DNA of 64,000 bases from an uncultured Prevotellaceae bacterium (GTDB taxonomy: Bacteria > Bacteroidota > Bacteroidia > Bacteroidales > Muribaculaceae), in assembly GCA_900318645.1 (NCBI GenBank), contig ONLH01000002.1, positions 1 through 64,000 of the forward strand, read 5' to 3'. Of this stretch, positions 34,818-44,500 are shown in pieces (position 1 is the stretch's first letter; each line of letters opens with the position of its first letter). The translations under genes and the position numbers were made by a program. The notes beneath the pieces are model-generated. The model worked only from the letters and a program-made list of their open reading frames with translations. It had not been told where the DNA came from and did no database searches.

Positions 34818-37800
34818 CTAATCTTTTATTTGTATCTTATCGGCGATATTTTCATATATTGATGATTTAGAATGCAATGTAACGGTGTAATAATCAAGCA
34901 TTGTTGTTCTCTCATGGTGAACTCCGCTGCATTTATTGTCTGACACGAGAGGCACTTTTGTTGTACGACCGTTCTTCCATTTGATCTCCATCCACATACG
35001 TTTTAGAGAAACATTTTCTTCAATGTTCCCACCAGCAGTTGAAGGATTAATACCAATATATCGCGTTTGTTTCAGCATCACACCATCGGATACGCCTACA
35101 AGGTCAAAGCAGATGGTGTCAACTTTTTGGGGATCAAATGTTTCTCCCTTGTTGGCAAACATTACTTTAACATCTCGGATTTGTTCTGTCCCTTCTTTCT
35201 CAAAGTTGAAACTTCCACGACCATCTTTTTTAACCTTGATTTTGAAGTCCACATGTCTGTTGTATTCTCTGTTTTCGCCCGCAGATGGTATATTATCATA
35301 GAGATTTTGAGCTTGAAAAACGCCATAGTATGATTCTCCCCACGCAAGTGCCTTTGAAATGACAATCCGAGTCACATCGATATATGGCTTCACTATCTTC
35401 AGTAACGGGTAAGCATCATCAGCTAGATCCAGAATCTTATCAGCACAATGGAAGGTTCTATCATAAGTATCTTCTTCCTGGAACTGTTTGACTTCCTTCA
35501 ATAACTTCATCGCTTTACCCAAGTACTTGTTGATGTCCTTGCCATACTTGAGTATGTCATTCAAGATGTCTTGCCTCAGGGTCATGGTAAGCCCTGAACC
35601 AAAGTCGGCAAATACAGTCACCGGTGCCTTTTTCACCACATCGCTTTTCAGGAATTCACCCCAAGTCTCGGAATTCAAGGCTTCCTCCATCATGGCGTTG
35701 TATTGGGTCTTGCTGATGCTCACTTCATCAAGGCTCAATTGTTTCACGATTTCACTAGTCTCTATGACCTTGCCCAGGATACCATCAAAAGACTTGATGT
35801 AATTGGTTACCATCAGGATCAAATTGGCTGCATATTCGGCATCCTGCTGCAGTACTTCATCTTCAGCATATTCCAAATCACTCTTGTCAATCAAACGGAC
35901 AAACGGGTTCTTGTCAATGTTATAGCTTTCATCGATAGCTAGCAGTCGGATTTCATCGCCGGCATCCACGCCATCACGCCATTGACCCTCGCTCTCGATA
36001 TAGAACACATAGTATTCTTTCTTGTCGTCGGGGAAAACTCCTTGCAAACTCAATGTCACGTCGGCTGTGCCACCAGGCCAGATGGAAATTGGCTCGGAGT
36101 AGGAATAGTAGTAGTTCTTCTCCACGGTGACGCCGGGCATAGGTGCCACGGCACCTGCCTGAGTACCGGCATCTCCTCCTGGATTGAGGCTACCCGAATC
36201 ATCGGGCAAGGCATCTTGCGCCTTGCTGATGGCACGGAAGCGCACCCTTCCTGTCCATTTTTCGCGGGAAATATTCGTCACCTTGAACTTGAATTCCTGT
36301 CCAACCCACTCAAGATCTGAAGCAAATGCCAGGTGGTTGATGAAGTCATCGGGACGATCATCACCCGTCAACTGCTTAATGGACACACTATTCTCGCCCT
36401 CATGCACAGTCAGGGTAACGGGTTCATAATAATTGTCGGTCAATGTCTGTGATTCGTGAACCTCGATAGTCAACTCCTTGCCCACTTCAATCATCTCACG
36501 CCTAAAGTGTTCCCCGTTAACTAAATCATGTTTACCGTCAGAATACACTACATACTTAAGCAGGGCGTTGGATTGGGGCACATAGCCAATGATATAACCA
36601 TATTTGCTCAAGTCATCTTGCGACTTGGTGACATTGACAGTTATCTCGTTGGACAGCACATTCTTGTAGCTACCATCATATTTCTGATATTGGCTGAGAA
36701 CATGATAGACAGACTGTCCTGCCGGGGGAGCATCGGTGACAGTGTAAATGCCGTCGCTGACGCTCTTATCTTCGTCAAAAACCTTTGTCTTGGTTCCATT
36801 CTCATATACGCGCAACACGCGGTGCTTCACGTTGTTAGGCACCTTGTAGTCATAGGTCAACGACACCACGCCATCCTTTTCACTAGCTGACAACGTAATC
36901 TTGGGCTCCTCGGGTTCCTTGACGGTAAATTCCTGCTCGGCATAGGTACTCATGCCGTAAGAATTCCAGAAACTGGCCTTGACTTTATGCTTGCCCTTAG
37001 ACAGATAACGCGCATCAAAGATGTAGTTAAAGTCGTAGTCATCCTTAGGATGCGGCAGATTGTAGATCATTTCAGCCTCATCGTCCACAACGACGCTGTA
37101 TTTCTTAACCACAGCGGCAGTGCTTACTTCTTGATGGTACAACGATTTAACAATAATAGGTGTCATGGTCACAGCTGTTGCCGTGCCACCGCTACCACTG
37201 CGGGCACGACAATACAGGCGATGATGTCCAGGCGTGACATCGCCCAGATCCAAATCGTCAACAAACACATAGCCATTACCATCGCTAGCTTGTGTGCCAT
37301 TCAGCACTCGCACGTTGCTACGGTCGCCGTCTAACCAGTATTCCAGCCTGGATGCGGCACCCGAAGCCAACTTAAGGAAACCCGAAGAGAGTGTGGAGGT
37401 AGAGGTGCCGCCGTTCTCACTGCGAGCGCGGAAGTAGAGCACATGGTAGCCCGGATCCACACTGCGCATGTCAAGCTGGGATGTAAACACATAGCCATTG
37501 CCGTCACTCGCAGGAACACCAGCTAGAGTGCGCACATTGCTGCGGTCGTTGTCCACCCAGTATTCCAGCGTCGAGGCGATGCCCGATGTCACCTTGATGA
37601 ACGGGGTCATGGTCACTGCGCTTGAGGTATAGCCGCTACTGCTGCGGGTGCGACAGTACAGGCAATGGTAACCTGGGGACACGTCCTGCAAGTCAAGGTC
37701 GGTGACATAGACATAGCCGTTACCATCGCTAGCGTTATTCCCTTCAAGAGTGCGCATATTGCTGATGTCACCGTCAATCCAATAATCCAGTTTGTTGGCA

Positions 37801-38297
37801 ACACCTGCAGAGAGTTTCAGCACAGGTTCGGTACACACTGATGTTGTTCCAGCCCCAGCCACAACGGCTCGTAATTTGAGCCAATGGAATCCAAAGGGGT
37901 ACTTCGTGTTGCTGCGCAGGTCGAGAGACAGCGACTCCTCCTCGCCATTGGCACTGATGGGGATGCTCTCGCGCTGGCCGTAGTTGTCGTCAAACCAATA
38001 CTCCAGCACCGTGTTAGCTGGTTTGTCAAGCTTTAGGAAGACCGAACTGGTAATGGCACTGTAGCTGCCATCCGACTGGCGGGCACGGAAATTGATCCGA
38101 TGGATGCCGTCGGACAGTCCATCAGTGCTGACGCGCTTGTTGACCTCACGCTCGGTGCCTGACAACGAGCCTGACACACGATGGCTAAAGTCGTCGTCAA
38201 ACCAGTATTCATACCTGGTCAACGTCTGGCCCGCGGCCAGCAGGGGCAGCAGCCCTATCAGCCACGCCAGCAGGCCTTGAATAATTATCCTTCTCAT
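34818..38297 (-). CDS. Large secreted repeat protein of unknown function (YWFDD repeats)
   Basis: A 1159-residue exported protein I cannot assign to a family. After a signal peptide (MRRIIIQGLLAWLIGLLPLLAAGQ) it has five clear repeats of ~65-70 residues, each starting with (L/Y)(E/D)YW(F/I/V/L)D(D/G/N) and ending in a beta strand such as HxLYxRARS...; a sixth, diverged copy starts at KYSVVVDDEAEM. Repeats 3-5 share ASDGNGYV and are the most alike, suggesting recent duplication. Fn3-like sequence follows (~residues 450-540), then a Gly/Ser-rich zone with NPGGDAGTQAGAV, and an unusual helical region (~820-1000) rich in Lys/Asp/Glu. No catalytic signature or dockerin tail was seen. It is 15 nt downstream of the beta-helix gene. 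Confidence 0.65.
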   Translation of the reverse strand: MRRIIIQGLLAWLIGLLPLLAAGQTLTRYEYWFDDDFSHRVSGSLSGTEREVNKRVSTDGLSDGIHRINFRARQSDGSYSAITSSVFLKLDKPANTVLEYWFDDNYGQRESIPISANGEEESLSLDLRSNTKYPFGFHWLKLRAVVAGAGTTSVCTEPVLKLSAGVANKLDYWIDGDISNMRTLEGNNASDGNGYVYVTDLDLQDVSPGYHCLYCRTRSSSGYTSSAVTMTPFIKVTSGIASTLEYWVDNDRSNVRTLAGVPASDGNGYVFTSQLDMRSVDPGYHVLYFRARSENGGTSTSTLSSGFLKLASGAASRLEYWLDGDRSNVRVLNGTQASDGNGYVFVDDLDLGDVTPGHHRLYCRARSGSGGTATAVTMTPIIVKSLYHQEVSTAAVVKKYSVVVDDEAEMIYNLPHPKDDYDFNYIFDARYLSKGKHKVKASFWNSYGMSTYAEQEFTVKEPEEPKITLSASEKDGVVSLTYDYKVPNNVKHRVLRVYENGTKTKVFDEDKSVSDGIYTVTDAPPAGQSVYHVLSQYQKYDGSYKNVLSNEITVNVTKSQDDLSKYGYIIGYVPQSNALLKYVVYSDGKHDLVNGEHFRREMIEVGKELTIEVHESQTLTDNYYEPVTLTVHEGENSVSIKQLTGDDRPDDFINHLAFASDLEWVGQEFKFKVTNISREKWTGRVRFRAISKAQDALPDDSGSLNPGGDAGTQAGAVAPMPGVTVEKNYYYSYSEPISIWPGGTADVTLSLQGVFPDDKKEYYVFYIESEGQWRDGVDAGDEIRLLAIDESYNIDKNPFVRLIDKSDLEYAEDEVLQQDAEYAANLILMVTNYIKSFDGILGKVIETSEIVKQLSLDEVSISKTQYNAMMEEALNSETWGEFLKSDVVKKAPVTVFADFGSGLTMTLRQDILNDILKYGKDINKYLGKAMKLLKEVKQFQEEDTYDRTFHCADKILDLADDAYPLLKIVKPYIDVTRIVISKALAWGESYYGVFQAQNLYDNIPSAGENREYNRHVDFKIKVKKDGRGSFNFEKEGTEQIRDVKVMFANKGETFDPQKVDTICFDLVGVSDGVMLKQTRYIGINPSTAGGNIEENVSLKRMWMEIKWKNGRTTKVPLVSDNKCSGVHHERTTMLDYYTVTLHSKSSIYENIADKIQIKD

Positions 38298-38312
38298 GAC
38301 TGAAAGGTTGAA

Positions 38313-39308
38313 TTAGTCACCACTTGCTTTCACGCGAATCTTGATGCCCAACTGGCCAGCAGCATCAGTTTCCTGGTCAATCTGTTTGCCAGTGATATAA
38401 GGCACAGGGGCCGTCTGGTGGTCATCAAAGCCGCTAACACCGTTGCCATAGATGCCGATGTCGTTATACTGCTGGTAAGCTTCCTTAAAGTGGAAATCAT
38501 TCATCGGGTTAATGGTACCGTCATTCCACTTTTCAAACACATTATCCCAACCTGTGCCATCGGGCAGGCTCACACAGCTGTCACCCCAGTTGCAATTGAT
38601 AAACATATTGCGATAGGCCTGAATGTTGTCGCACAAAGCACTTGGCCCATAATTACCTCTATCTATTATAATATTGTTGTGGATATTTGAATTATCAACA
38701 TTAACGAGAGCTGAATATCTTTGGTAACTATCATAATATCGGTTATATCTTATAATATTATAGCAAATCGTTGATGAATTCATATCGAATAATGAATGAA
38801 CGATATTATTAGTCACCAAGCAGCCGCAGCCACTTATATTAGAAGAATTGCGGATATAATTCTGGCTGATGACAATATTCTCGCAGTTAGCACGAGAATC
38901 GACAGCATTGACGTTGCATCGTTTCACGAGGACATTGTTAACCGAGGCACCATCATGACCAATGGCCACAGTACCCGTAATTAGACAGCCCATGATGGCA
39001 CTTCCGTCGCTTCCGCCGTTAAAGAAGACGTTGCCGGCAATATTGGTGAAACCATCCACGTTGTCGTTAGTGGACTTATGGCCAATGCCGATGATGGTCA
39101 ACTTCTTCGTGATTTTCACGCTGTCAGGGAGCGGGAAACCGCCACCGGGCAGGTAGATGACGCTGCCGGGGCTAGCGCCCTCAATGGCTGCCGGCAAGTT
39201 CTGATACAGGGTGGTCGTTCCACCGTTAACAACCGAAATTTGCTGGGCGGTGGCGGTGGCCACACCCATGAGGACTGCGAGTGCAGTCAGGAGGAAAATT
39301 TTCTTCAT
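38313..39308 (-). CDS. Secreted parallel beta-helix protein
   Basis: A 331-residue exported protein (signal peptide MKKIFLLTALAVLMGVATATAQ). The sequence shows right-handed beta-helix rungs: GSVIYLPGGGFPLPDSVKITKKLTIIGIG, then repeated short turns rich in N and I/V (NVLVKRCNVNAV, NIVISQNYIRNSS, CLVTNNIVHSL, TICYNIIRYN, NIHNNIIIDRG). This is the fold of pectate lyase-like proteins, but the catalytic residues of known polysaccharide lyases are not evident. The end (KQIDQETDAAGQLGIKIRVKASGD) recurs in related Bacteroidales proteins as I recall. DNA at ~38640-38900 is markedly AT-richer than the rest. First gene of the operon with the 1159-residue protein. Confidence 0.7.
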   Translation of the reverse strand: MKKIFLLTALAVLMGVATATAQQISVVNGGTTTLYQNLPAAIEGASPGSVIYLPGGGFPLPDSVKITKKLTIIGIGHKSTNDNVDGFTNIAGNVFFNGGSDGSAIMGCLITGTVAIGHDGASVNNVLVKRCNVNAVDSRANCENIVISQNYIRNSSNISGCGCLVTNNIVHSLFDMNSSTICYNIIRYNRYYDSYQRYSALVNVDNSNIHNNIIIDRGNYGPSALCDNIQAYRNMFINCNWGDSCVSLPDGTGWDNVFEKWNDGTINPMNDFHFKEAYQQYNDIGIYGNGVSGFDDHQTAPVPYITGKQIDQETDAAGQLGIKIRVKASGD

Positions 39309-39382
39309 TGTTTTAAAAGCTTTAAAGTTAATAGTTTATGTGATGATTAATTAAATTCGCATTAGTCTCACGGGGAGTCTTG

Positions 39383-39414
39383 CAAAGTTACAACATCCCC
39401 CTAAAAAATCCAAA
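39383..39414 (-). promoter_or_regulatory. Promoter of the beta-helix operon
   Basis: Minus-strand TTTG (39411-39414) and TAACTTTG (39383-39390) are 20 bp apart. Confidence 0.65.
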
Positions 39415-39602
39415 AAAATACCCAAAAAATCAAGGGAAGCCTCATCATAACCCATTAAAAAACACGAATATCCATGAATCACCCATTAATAATTATCTTG
39501 CGAGTCCTTGCGTGCAATAATAAACCTTCGCGACTTAGCGTGAGGTCAACAAAGCGCGAATGTCCATTCTTTAAATCGTCTGAGTTGTCGTTGATTCTTC
39601 CG

Positions 39603-39651
39603 TTACGAGCCAGATGGCATTGTCTTTATTGTACTTATTGTCTTCCTTTTT
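39603..39651. repeat. Dispersed repeat, copy 2 (partner at 9081-9120)
   Basis: Shares GATGGCATTGT and a TTATTGTCTTCCTTTT block with 9081-9120. The surrounding 39420-39750 is non-coding and also contains two GCGCGAATG(T/C)CCA motifs (near 39554 and 39711). Confidence 0.5.
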
Positions 39652-39752
39652 TGACCGCGTGCGGATGCCATCAGAAATATCAGACTTTTCAGTTGTTAGA
39701 AAAAGCAAGCGCGAATGCCCAGTTGGATAATCCGCGTAATTTGCAGTTCAAG

Positions 39753-40319
39753 TTATTTTTTCACGCGGTCGGGGTGCTGGGCGATGAATGCTTTCCATGA
39801 TTTGGTGCCCTTGCCAGTGAACGGCTTGTTGCGCTCATAGAAGTGGCACAGGGCTGCCGCTAGTGCATCGGTCGCGTCAAGCAGTGCCGGCATCTGAGTC
39901 TGGTCGATGCCCAGCGTGCGCTGCAGCATCATTGCCACCTGCTCCTTGCTGGCGGCACCGTTGCCTGTGATGGCCATTTTGATTTTGCGAGGCTCATACT
40001 CAGTGATGGGGATCTCGCGGTTGAGCGCCGCTACCATCGCCACGCCCTGTGCGCGCCCCAGCTTGAGCATCGACTGCACATTCTTGCCATAGAACGGTGC
40101 CTCGATTGCCATCTCGTCGGGCAGATACTCGGCAATCACCCCACTGACGCGCTCATAGATGTGACGTAGCCTCATGTAGTGGTCCTCCATGCGGTTGAGC
40201 TGTAGCACGCCCATGACGATGAGCTCCGGCTTCTTGCCGTTCACCCCCAACAGGGCATAACCCATCACATTGGTTCCCGGGTCGATGCCGATGATAATAT
40301 TCTCGTACTGCTTCTCCAT
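39753..40319 (-). CDS. ruvC: Crossover junction endodeoxyribonuclease RuvC
   Basis: Resolves Holliday junctions with RuvAB during recombination and repair. The 188-residue protein has all four RuvC acidic residues: Asp13 (IIGIDPGTN), Glu73 ([13 protein letters not shown]), and Asp148/Asp151 ([14 protein letters not shown]), with [10 protein letters not shown] in between. The start at 40319 is forced because the -7 box (40332-40339) overlaps any longer version; the leader is then only a few nucleotides. The C-terminus is extended by a basic tail relative to E. coli. ruvC is divergent from the acyltransferase gene. Confidence 0.95.
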   Translation of the reverse strand: MEKQYENIIIGIDPGTNVMGYALLGVNGKKPELIVMGVLQLNRMEDHYMRLRHIYERVSGVIAEYLPDEMAIEAPFYGKNVQSMLKLGRAQGVAMVAALNREIPITEYEPRKIKMAITGNGAASKEQVAMMLQRTLGIDQTQMPALLDATDALAAALCHFYERNKPFTGKGTKSWKAFIAQHPDRVKK

Positions 40320-40331
40320 TGATAGCCTAGG

Positions 40332-40362
40332 CAAAGGTAGTGCTTTTCCCCCACCCGACCAA
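40332..40362 (-). promoter_or_regulatory. Promoter of ruvC
   Basis: Minus-strand TTG (40360-40362) and TACCTTTG (40332-40339) are 20 bp apart. Transcription would begin very close to the start codon. Confidence 0.65.
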
Positions 40363-40380
40363 CAAAAACCACGTCATCAC

Positions 40381-40410
40381 TTGCCATGAGACGATTTTTT
40401 CCTAAATTTG
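40381..40410 (+). promoter_or_regulatory. Promoter of the acyltransferase gene
   Basis: TTG at 40381-40383 and TAAATTTG at 40403-40410 are 19 bp apart; the ATG at 40438 follows a short leader. The position rules out translation from an upstream in-frame ATG at 40408. Confidence 0.65.
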
Positions 40411-40437
40411 CACACTCGTTTCAATTATTTAGACACT

Positions 40438-41430
40438 ATGAGCCGACAACAATCAGCCATCATCAAGGGCATTGCTATCCTGCTGATGCTGGTCTATCAC
40501 TTTCCACACCTAGTCGATCCCGAGACGTACATTCCTTTCCTCAGAGGTTTCCTGTCCAATATATCCCACCCCGTAGAGTATTTCTTGATTGTCAGCGGAT
40601 ATGGCTTGTTCTATGCCTATCGCCACAATCGACTCAACTGGCCTTACCTGCTCAAGCGCACAGGGCGCCTCTACGTCTCGTTCTGGCTCGTGCTGGGCAT
40701 TTTTGTCTTCACTCTCGGGCCATGGGTTGCTCCAGGTGTGTTCCGCTACTCCTTTAAAGCCATTGTCACCAACCTCATTGGTTGGCGTTGGGACTACTGC
40801 CAGTTCACCTGGTTCCTTTTCACCTATGTGCTGCTCTCGTTCGGTTCAAAATGGATATTCCGCATCATTGACCGCATCGGCAACATAGCAGCCATTGTCC
40901 TATCCCTTATTCTCTCACTCGGGGCAACTTGGCTGATCGGTCATTATTACTCACAATTCTTCCGACACTACTTTTTATTGTACCACCTCGCTTTGGCCTT
41001 GGAAATGCTGCTCAGTTTCGTCATTGGTGCCGTCATGGCGCGTATGGTACTTGACGGGAAAGAAATCACTTGGAGCAAATTGCGAGGCAAGAATGCCCTC
41101 GTCGTGCTGTTGATGCTGGTAGTGTACGCTCTCGCGGGCTATAGGCCCATTCACTCAATACCCCTCTTTGTGACTATCATTGTTTGGCTGGTGATGCACA
41201 TTAAGCCTGCCGCCATCTCCAATCATATTCTCATCCCCTTAGGCGACAAATCAATGATGATGTGGTTCCTCCACGGCTATATCGGGCCCATCATGTTCGC
41301 CGAGTATTATCAGCCACTACATTGGCATATCCTTATTTGGCTCGCTTGGGTCATTGTCACCTACTGCGTCGCTTGCCTGCTCACGCCTGTGGCCGACAGA
41401 TTGTCTAAAGCCTTAAAACTCACAAAGTGA
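40438..41430 (+). CDS. Acyltransferase-3 family integral membrane protein (OafA-like)
   Basis: A 330-residue polytopic membrane protein with about ten hydrophobic segments. The opening SRQQSAIIKGIAILLMLVYHFPHL has the KGIAILLM(L)xxH pattern typical of acyltransferase family 3, where the His is thought to be catalytic; FLIVSGYGLFYAYR near residue 50 is the FFxxSGY-type motif. Such enzymes O-acetylate or succinylate surface polysaccharides, lipids or secreted molecules. There is no adjacent glycan biosynthesis gene, so the acceptor is unknown. It ends at a bidirectional terminator shared with the alpha-amylase gene. Confidence 0.8.
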   Translation: MSRQQSAIIKGIAILLMLVYHFPHLVDPETYIPFLRGFLSNISHPVEYFLIVSGYGLFYAYRHNRLNWPYLLKRTGRLYVSFWLVLGIFVFTLGPWVAPGVFRYSFKAIVTNLIGWRWDYCQFTWFLFTYVLLSFGSKWIFRIIDRIGNIAAIVLSLILSLGATWLIGHYYSQFFRHYFLLYHLALALEMLLSFVIGAVMARMVLDGKEITWSKLRGKNALVVLLMLVVYALAGYRPIHSIPLFVTIIVWLVMHIKPAAISNHILIPLGDKSMMMWFLHGYIGPIMFAEYYQPLHWHILIWLAWVIVTYCVACLLTPVADRLSKALKLTK

Positions 41431-41470
41431 CCAAGGCCAACCATCCAAGAGGGAATAAGAATCAATAAAC

Positions 41471-41523
41471 AAAGACTTCCAAACCGATTGACACTCATTG
41501 TCATCAGTTTGGAAGTCTTTTAG
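41471..41523. terminator. Bidirectional terminator
   Basis: AAAGACTTCCAAAC pairs with GTTTGGAAGTCTTT, with A and T runs on the outer sides, between convergent genes ending at 41430 (+) and 41562 (-). Confidence 0.85.
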
Positions 41524-41561
41524 TTTTCAGTCGCCAGCTCTCGTGCGGAGCTAACTGCTAA

Positions 41562-44500
41562 TTACCACTGCCCTATCAACAGGTAGTTGATCAAGGTGGT
41601 CACATCGGTGATGCTCAAGCGGCCATCCTGCTCACAGTCGGCATTAGCCACATTGATGCTTGAGGTATCACCCGACAACAGGACGTTAATCAGGTCAGTC
41701 ACGTCACCGATGTTGACAAAGCCGTCGGCGTTCACGTCTCCACGGACAATAAGTACTGGCTCGGTCCACTTATCAACCACGAGGACACCGCGCGACAGGT
41801 ACAGCGTCAGGTTGTACTTGCCAACGGGAATCCTGAAGGCGTTGGTACCCTGTACCACGCTCAGCTCGGTGCCCAGGCGGGCCTGGTTGATGAGGAAGTT
41901 GTTGGTGGTAGCGCCCATACGGTCGCTGGCAATCTCGTCCCAAGACTCACCCAAAGCTGTTGAGAAACTGAAGTAGCTGTAGCCACCGTAAGGATCCACA
42001 AAGTCGATGGTCGCGGTATACTTCTCACCGTTGGTAGTCGTCATCTCATAGCCGTTGTTGGGAGCCCAACCTGTCGTGTTGATGTTACCCAGCACATAGA
42101 CCTTGTCAAAGCTGGCTGCACCGGCGCCGGCATACTTCTCGGTCACGTCGAGATAAGTATCGGCAGCGGTATAGTTCAGTCCTGTCAGTTCACTGTCAGG
42201 ATAGATGAAGAAAGCATCGCGCGTCACATTGATGGTGGCCGTCTGGTTCTCAAATCCACCCTCTCCGTTGTTGAAGATGACCGAAACCTGGTCGGCATCC
42301 ACATGCAGGCAATACCACTCGATATCGTTGACCGTCACCTTGTCCAGGCTGCTGATGGTCTTACCAGGCCAGTTGGCACCAGTCACACTGCCCTCACTAG
42401 TCCATGCCCAGATGTGGGCAGCTGCCATCGAGCTCTTCACATACACGTTGATGCCGGTCGTAGCGGCATCGGTGATGGTATAGACGTAACTCTCGACATT
42501 CTCAACCTGATTACCATTGAGGACTGCCACCTTGAGGGTAGTATTCTCGGTAAAGGTGAAGCTCTTGCTGGCTGTGAGCTTCTCGCTGGTCACGGTGGGC
42601 ACACTGCCATCGGTAGTATAGACAATCGTCGTGCCAGTCCTGCTGGGGGCGACGCTGAGAGTCACATTACCTACATAGTTGCCGGCTTTCTTGCTCACCA
42701 CGGGATACCCCAGAATGCTGCCATCCTTACCCACGTGACGCCAGTCAACGCCGTAAGTAATGTACAGCGCGTAACCATCACCCGACTGCACGGGCTCAAA
42801 GCCATAAGGACAACCGTTGGCGGTGGCTCCTCCCAACTGCAGGTACAGGTTGCCACGTGTACCTGCGGTCTCAAGGATGTAACCACCGTTACTCTCCTCC
42901 TGGGTCACGATACCGCTCTGGTTGTGGATACCGGCAGCACGGCGGGCCTTGATGCAGTCGCTGATCTCGTTCTTGTAAACATTATAATGCTTGTAGAACA
43001 CGCACGGAGTGCCAGGCATAGCCAGGATAAAGGCATTGGCCGCCATCACATTGGTCTTCAGGCAGTCATAGTTGGTATTTTGACCCGTGTCATGGTTATC
43101 GACAAAGGTCACCGAGTAGCGCTGGTAGTTGGCATCGGCAGCGAGGCCCTTGTCATTCAAGGCGCTCCAGTTGCCACCAGCGAAAGCACTCTGCATCGGA
43201 TACTTCAACGCGAAATCAAACACGGCGCTCTGGATGCGGTCGTCCTGCTTGGTCTCGTTCAGCCACCAGCGCAGGGTTTCGGCATTGCCGTCCCAATACT
43301 CGCCCACCGAGAAGGTCGGTTCGCTGGTCTTGTTATACAGACCCACGTAGTAGCCGGCAAAGCCCTTGCACATGTCGTAGCGGAAGCCGTCATAACCCAA
43401 CTCCTGCATGAGGTACTTCTGATAAGCCTTGACGTTCTTCTGCACGTTGGCACTGGTGTGGTCCAGGTCACGGCTGCCGTCAAAGTTCTCGCCCTCATCA
43501 TAGGCTCCAGTGGGGGAATAACCCTGTGCTGTGCACTCATCGTTGCGGCAGATATCGGCAAGACTCCACGTCATACTGTATTCGTCGCCGGTAACGGGAC
43601 CCGTGACATTCTCATCAGGGAAATCCACCCAACCGCTCTTGCCGCTCTTGTGGTTGATGACCATATCCATCATCACGCTGGTGTTGTGGCCGTGCAGGGT
43701 CTGGATCATCTCACGCAGTTGTGTCTCGGTACCGAAGCACGAATTGTGCTTCAGCCAATAGACGGGCATATAACCCATGCTATGGGCATTGCCGAAGTCA
43801 TCAACGCTGCCCGAGTTGGGCACCCATACCAAATCAAAGTTCTGACCGATTTCCTCGGCTTTCTCGGTGAAGCGGGTCCACTTCGTGGCATCATAGCTGT
43901 CCCAGTAGAAACCCTGCAGCATCACGCCGCCATACATCGCGGGCCAGCCCTTGCCAGCTACGGGGCCACCACCGCTCTCGCGCGTGATGACCGTCGTGCG
44001 GCCGCTGACGTCAACCGTTATATTGTAGGTACCTGCAGGAATGCGGAAAGAGATATCCACATCCTCTCCCAGGGCGTTCATGACGATCGTTTGCCCCAGC
44101 ATCGACGAGGTAACCCAGAAGTTGCCATCGCTCACGGGAGTGAAACGGTAGGGCTTGATGCTTTCCCAGTCCTCGCTGTCATCAGCCAGCTTGGTAGTGA
44201 ACGAGAAATAGCTCACGTTGGCATCCTCCTCCGACCATTCACCGTTGAAGGTCACCTGGGCCGTGAAGATATAACCGTCGGTAGTGCTCATCTCAACACC
44301 GTGGCTGGGGTCCCAACTGTTGCCGTTGGCCTCACCCAGGATGTAAAGGTGACCAGTGATAGGATCAACAGGACCGCTACCACCCTCTTTGGCTACCTTG
44401 AAGCGCTTGTTGATCGTATCAAACGTGAAAACATATTCCGAACCGTCGCCCGTGAAAAAGTAGGCGCCGTGGTCACCGGCCTTCTGCGTAGCCGTCCAAG

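Noticed and set aside
40408-40437. Upstream in-frame ATG for the acyltransferase
   Set aside because: It lies inside the -7 promoter box, so it would not be in the transcript.
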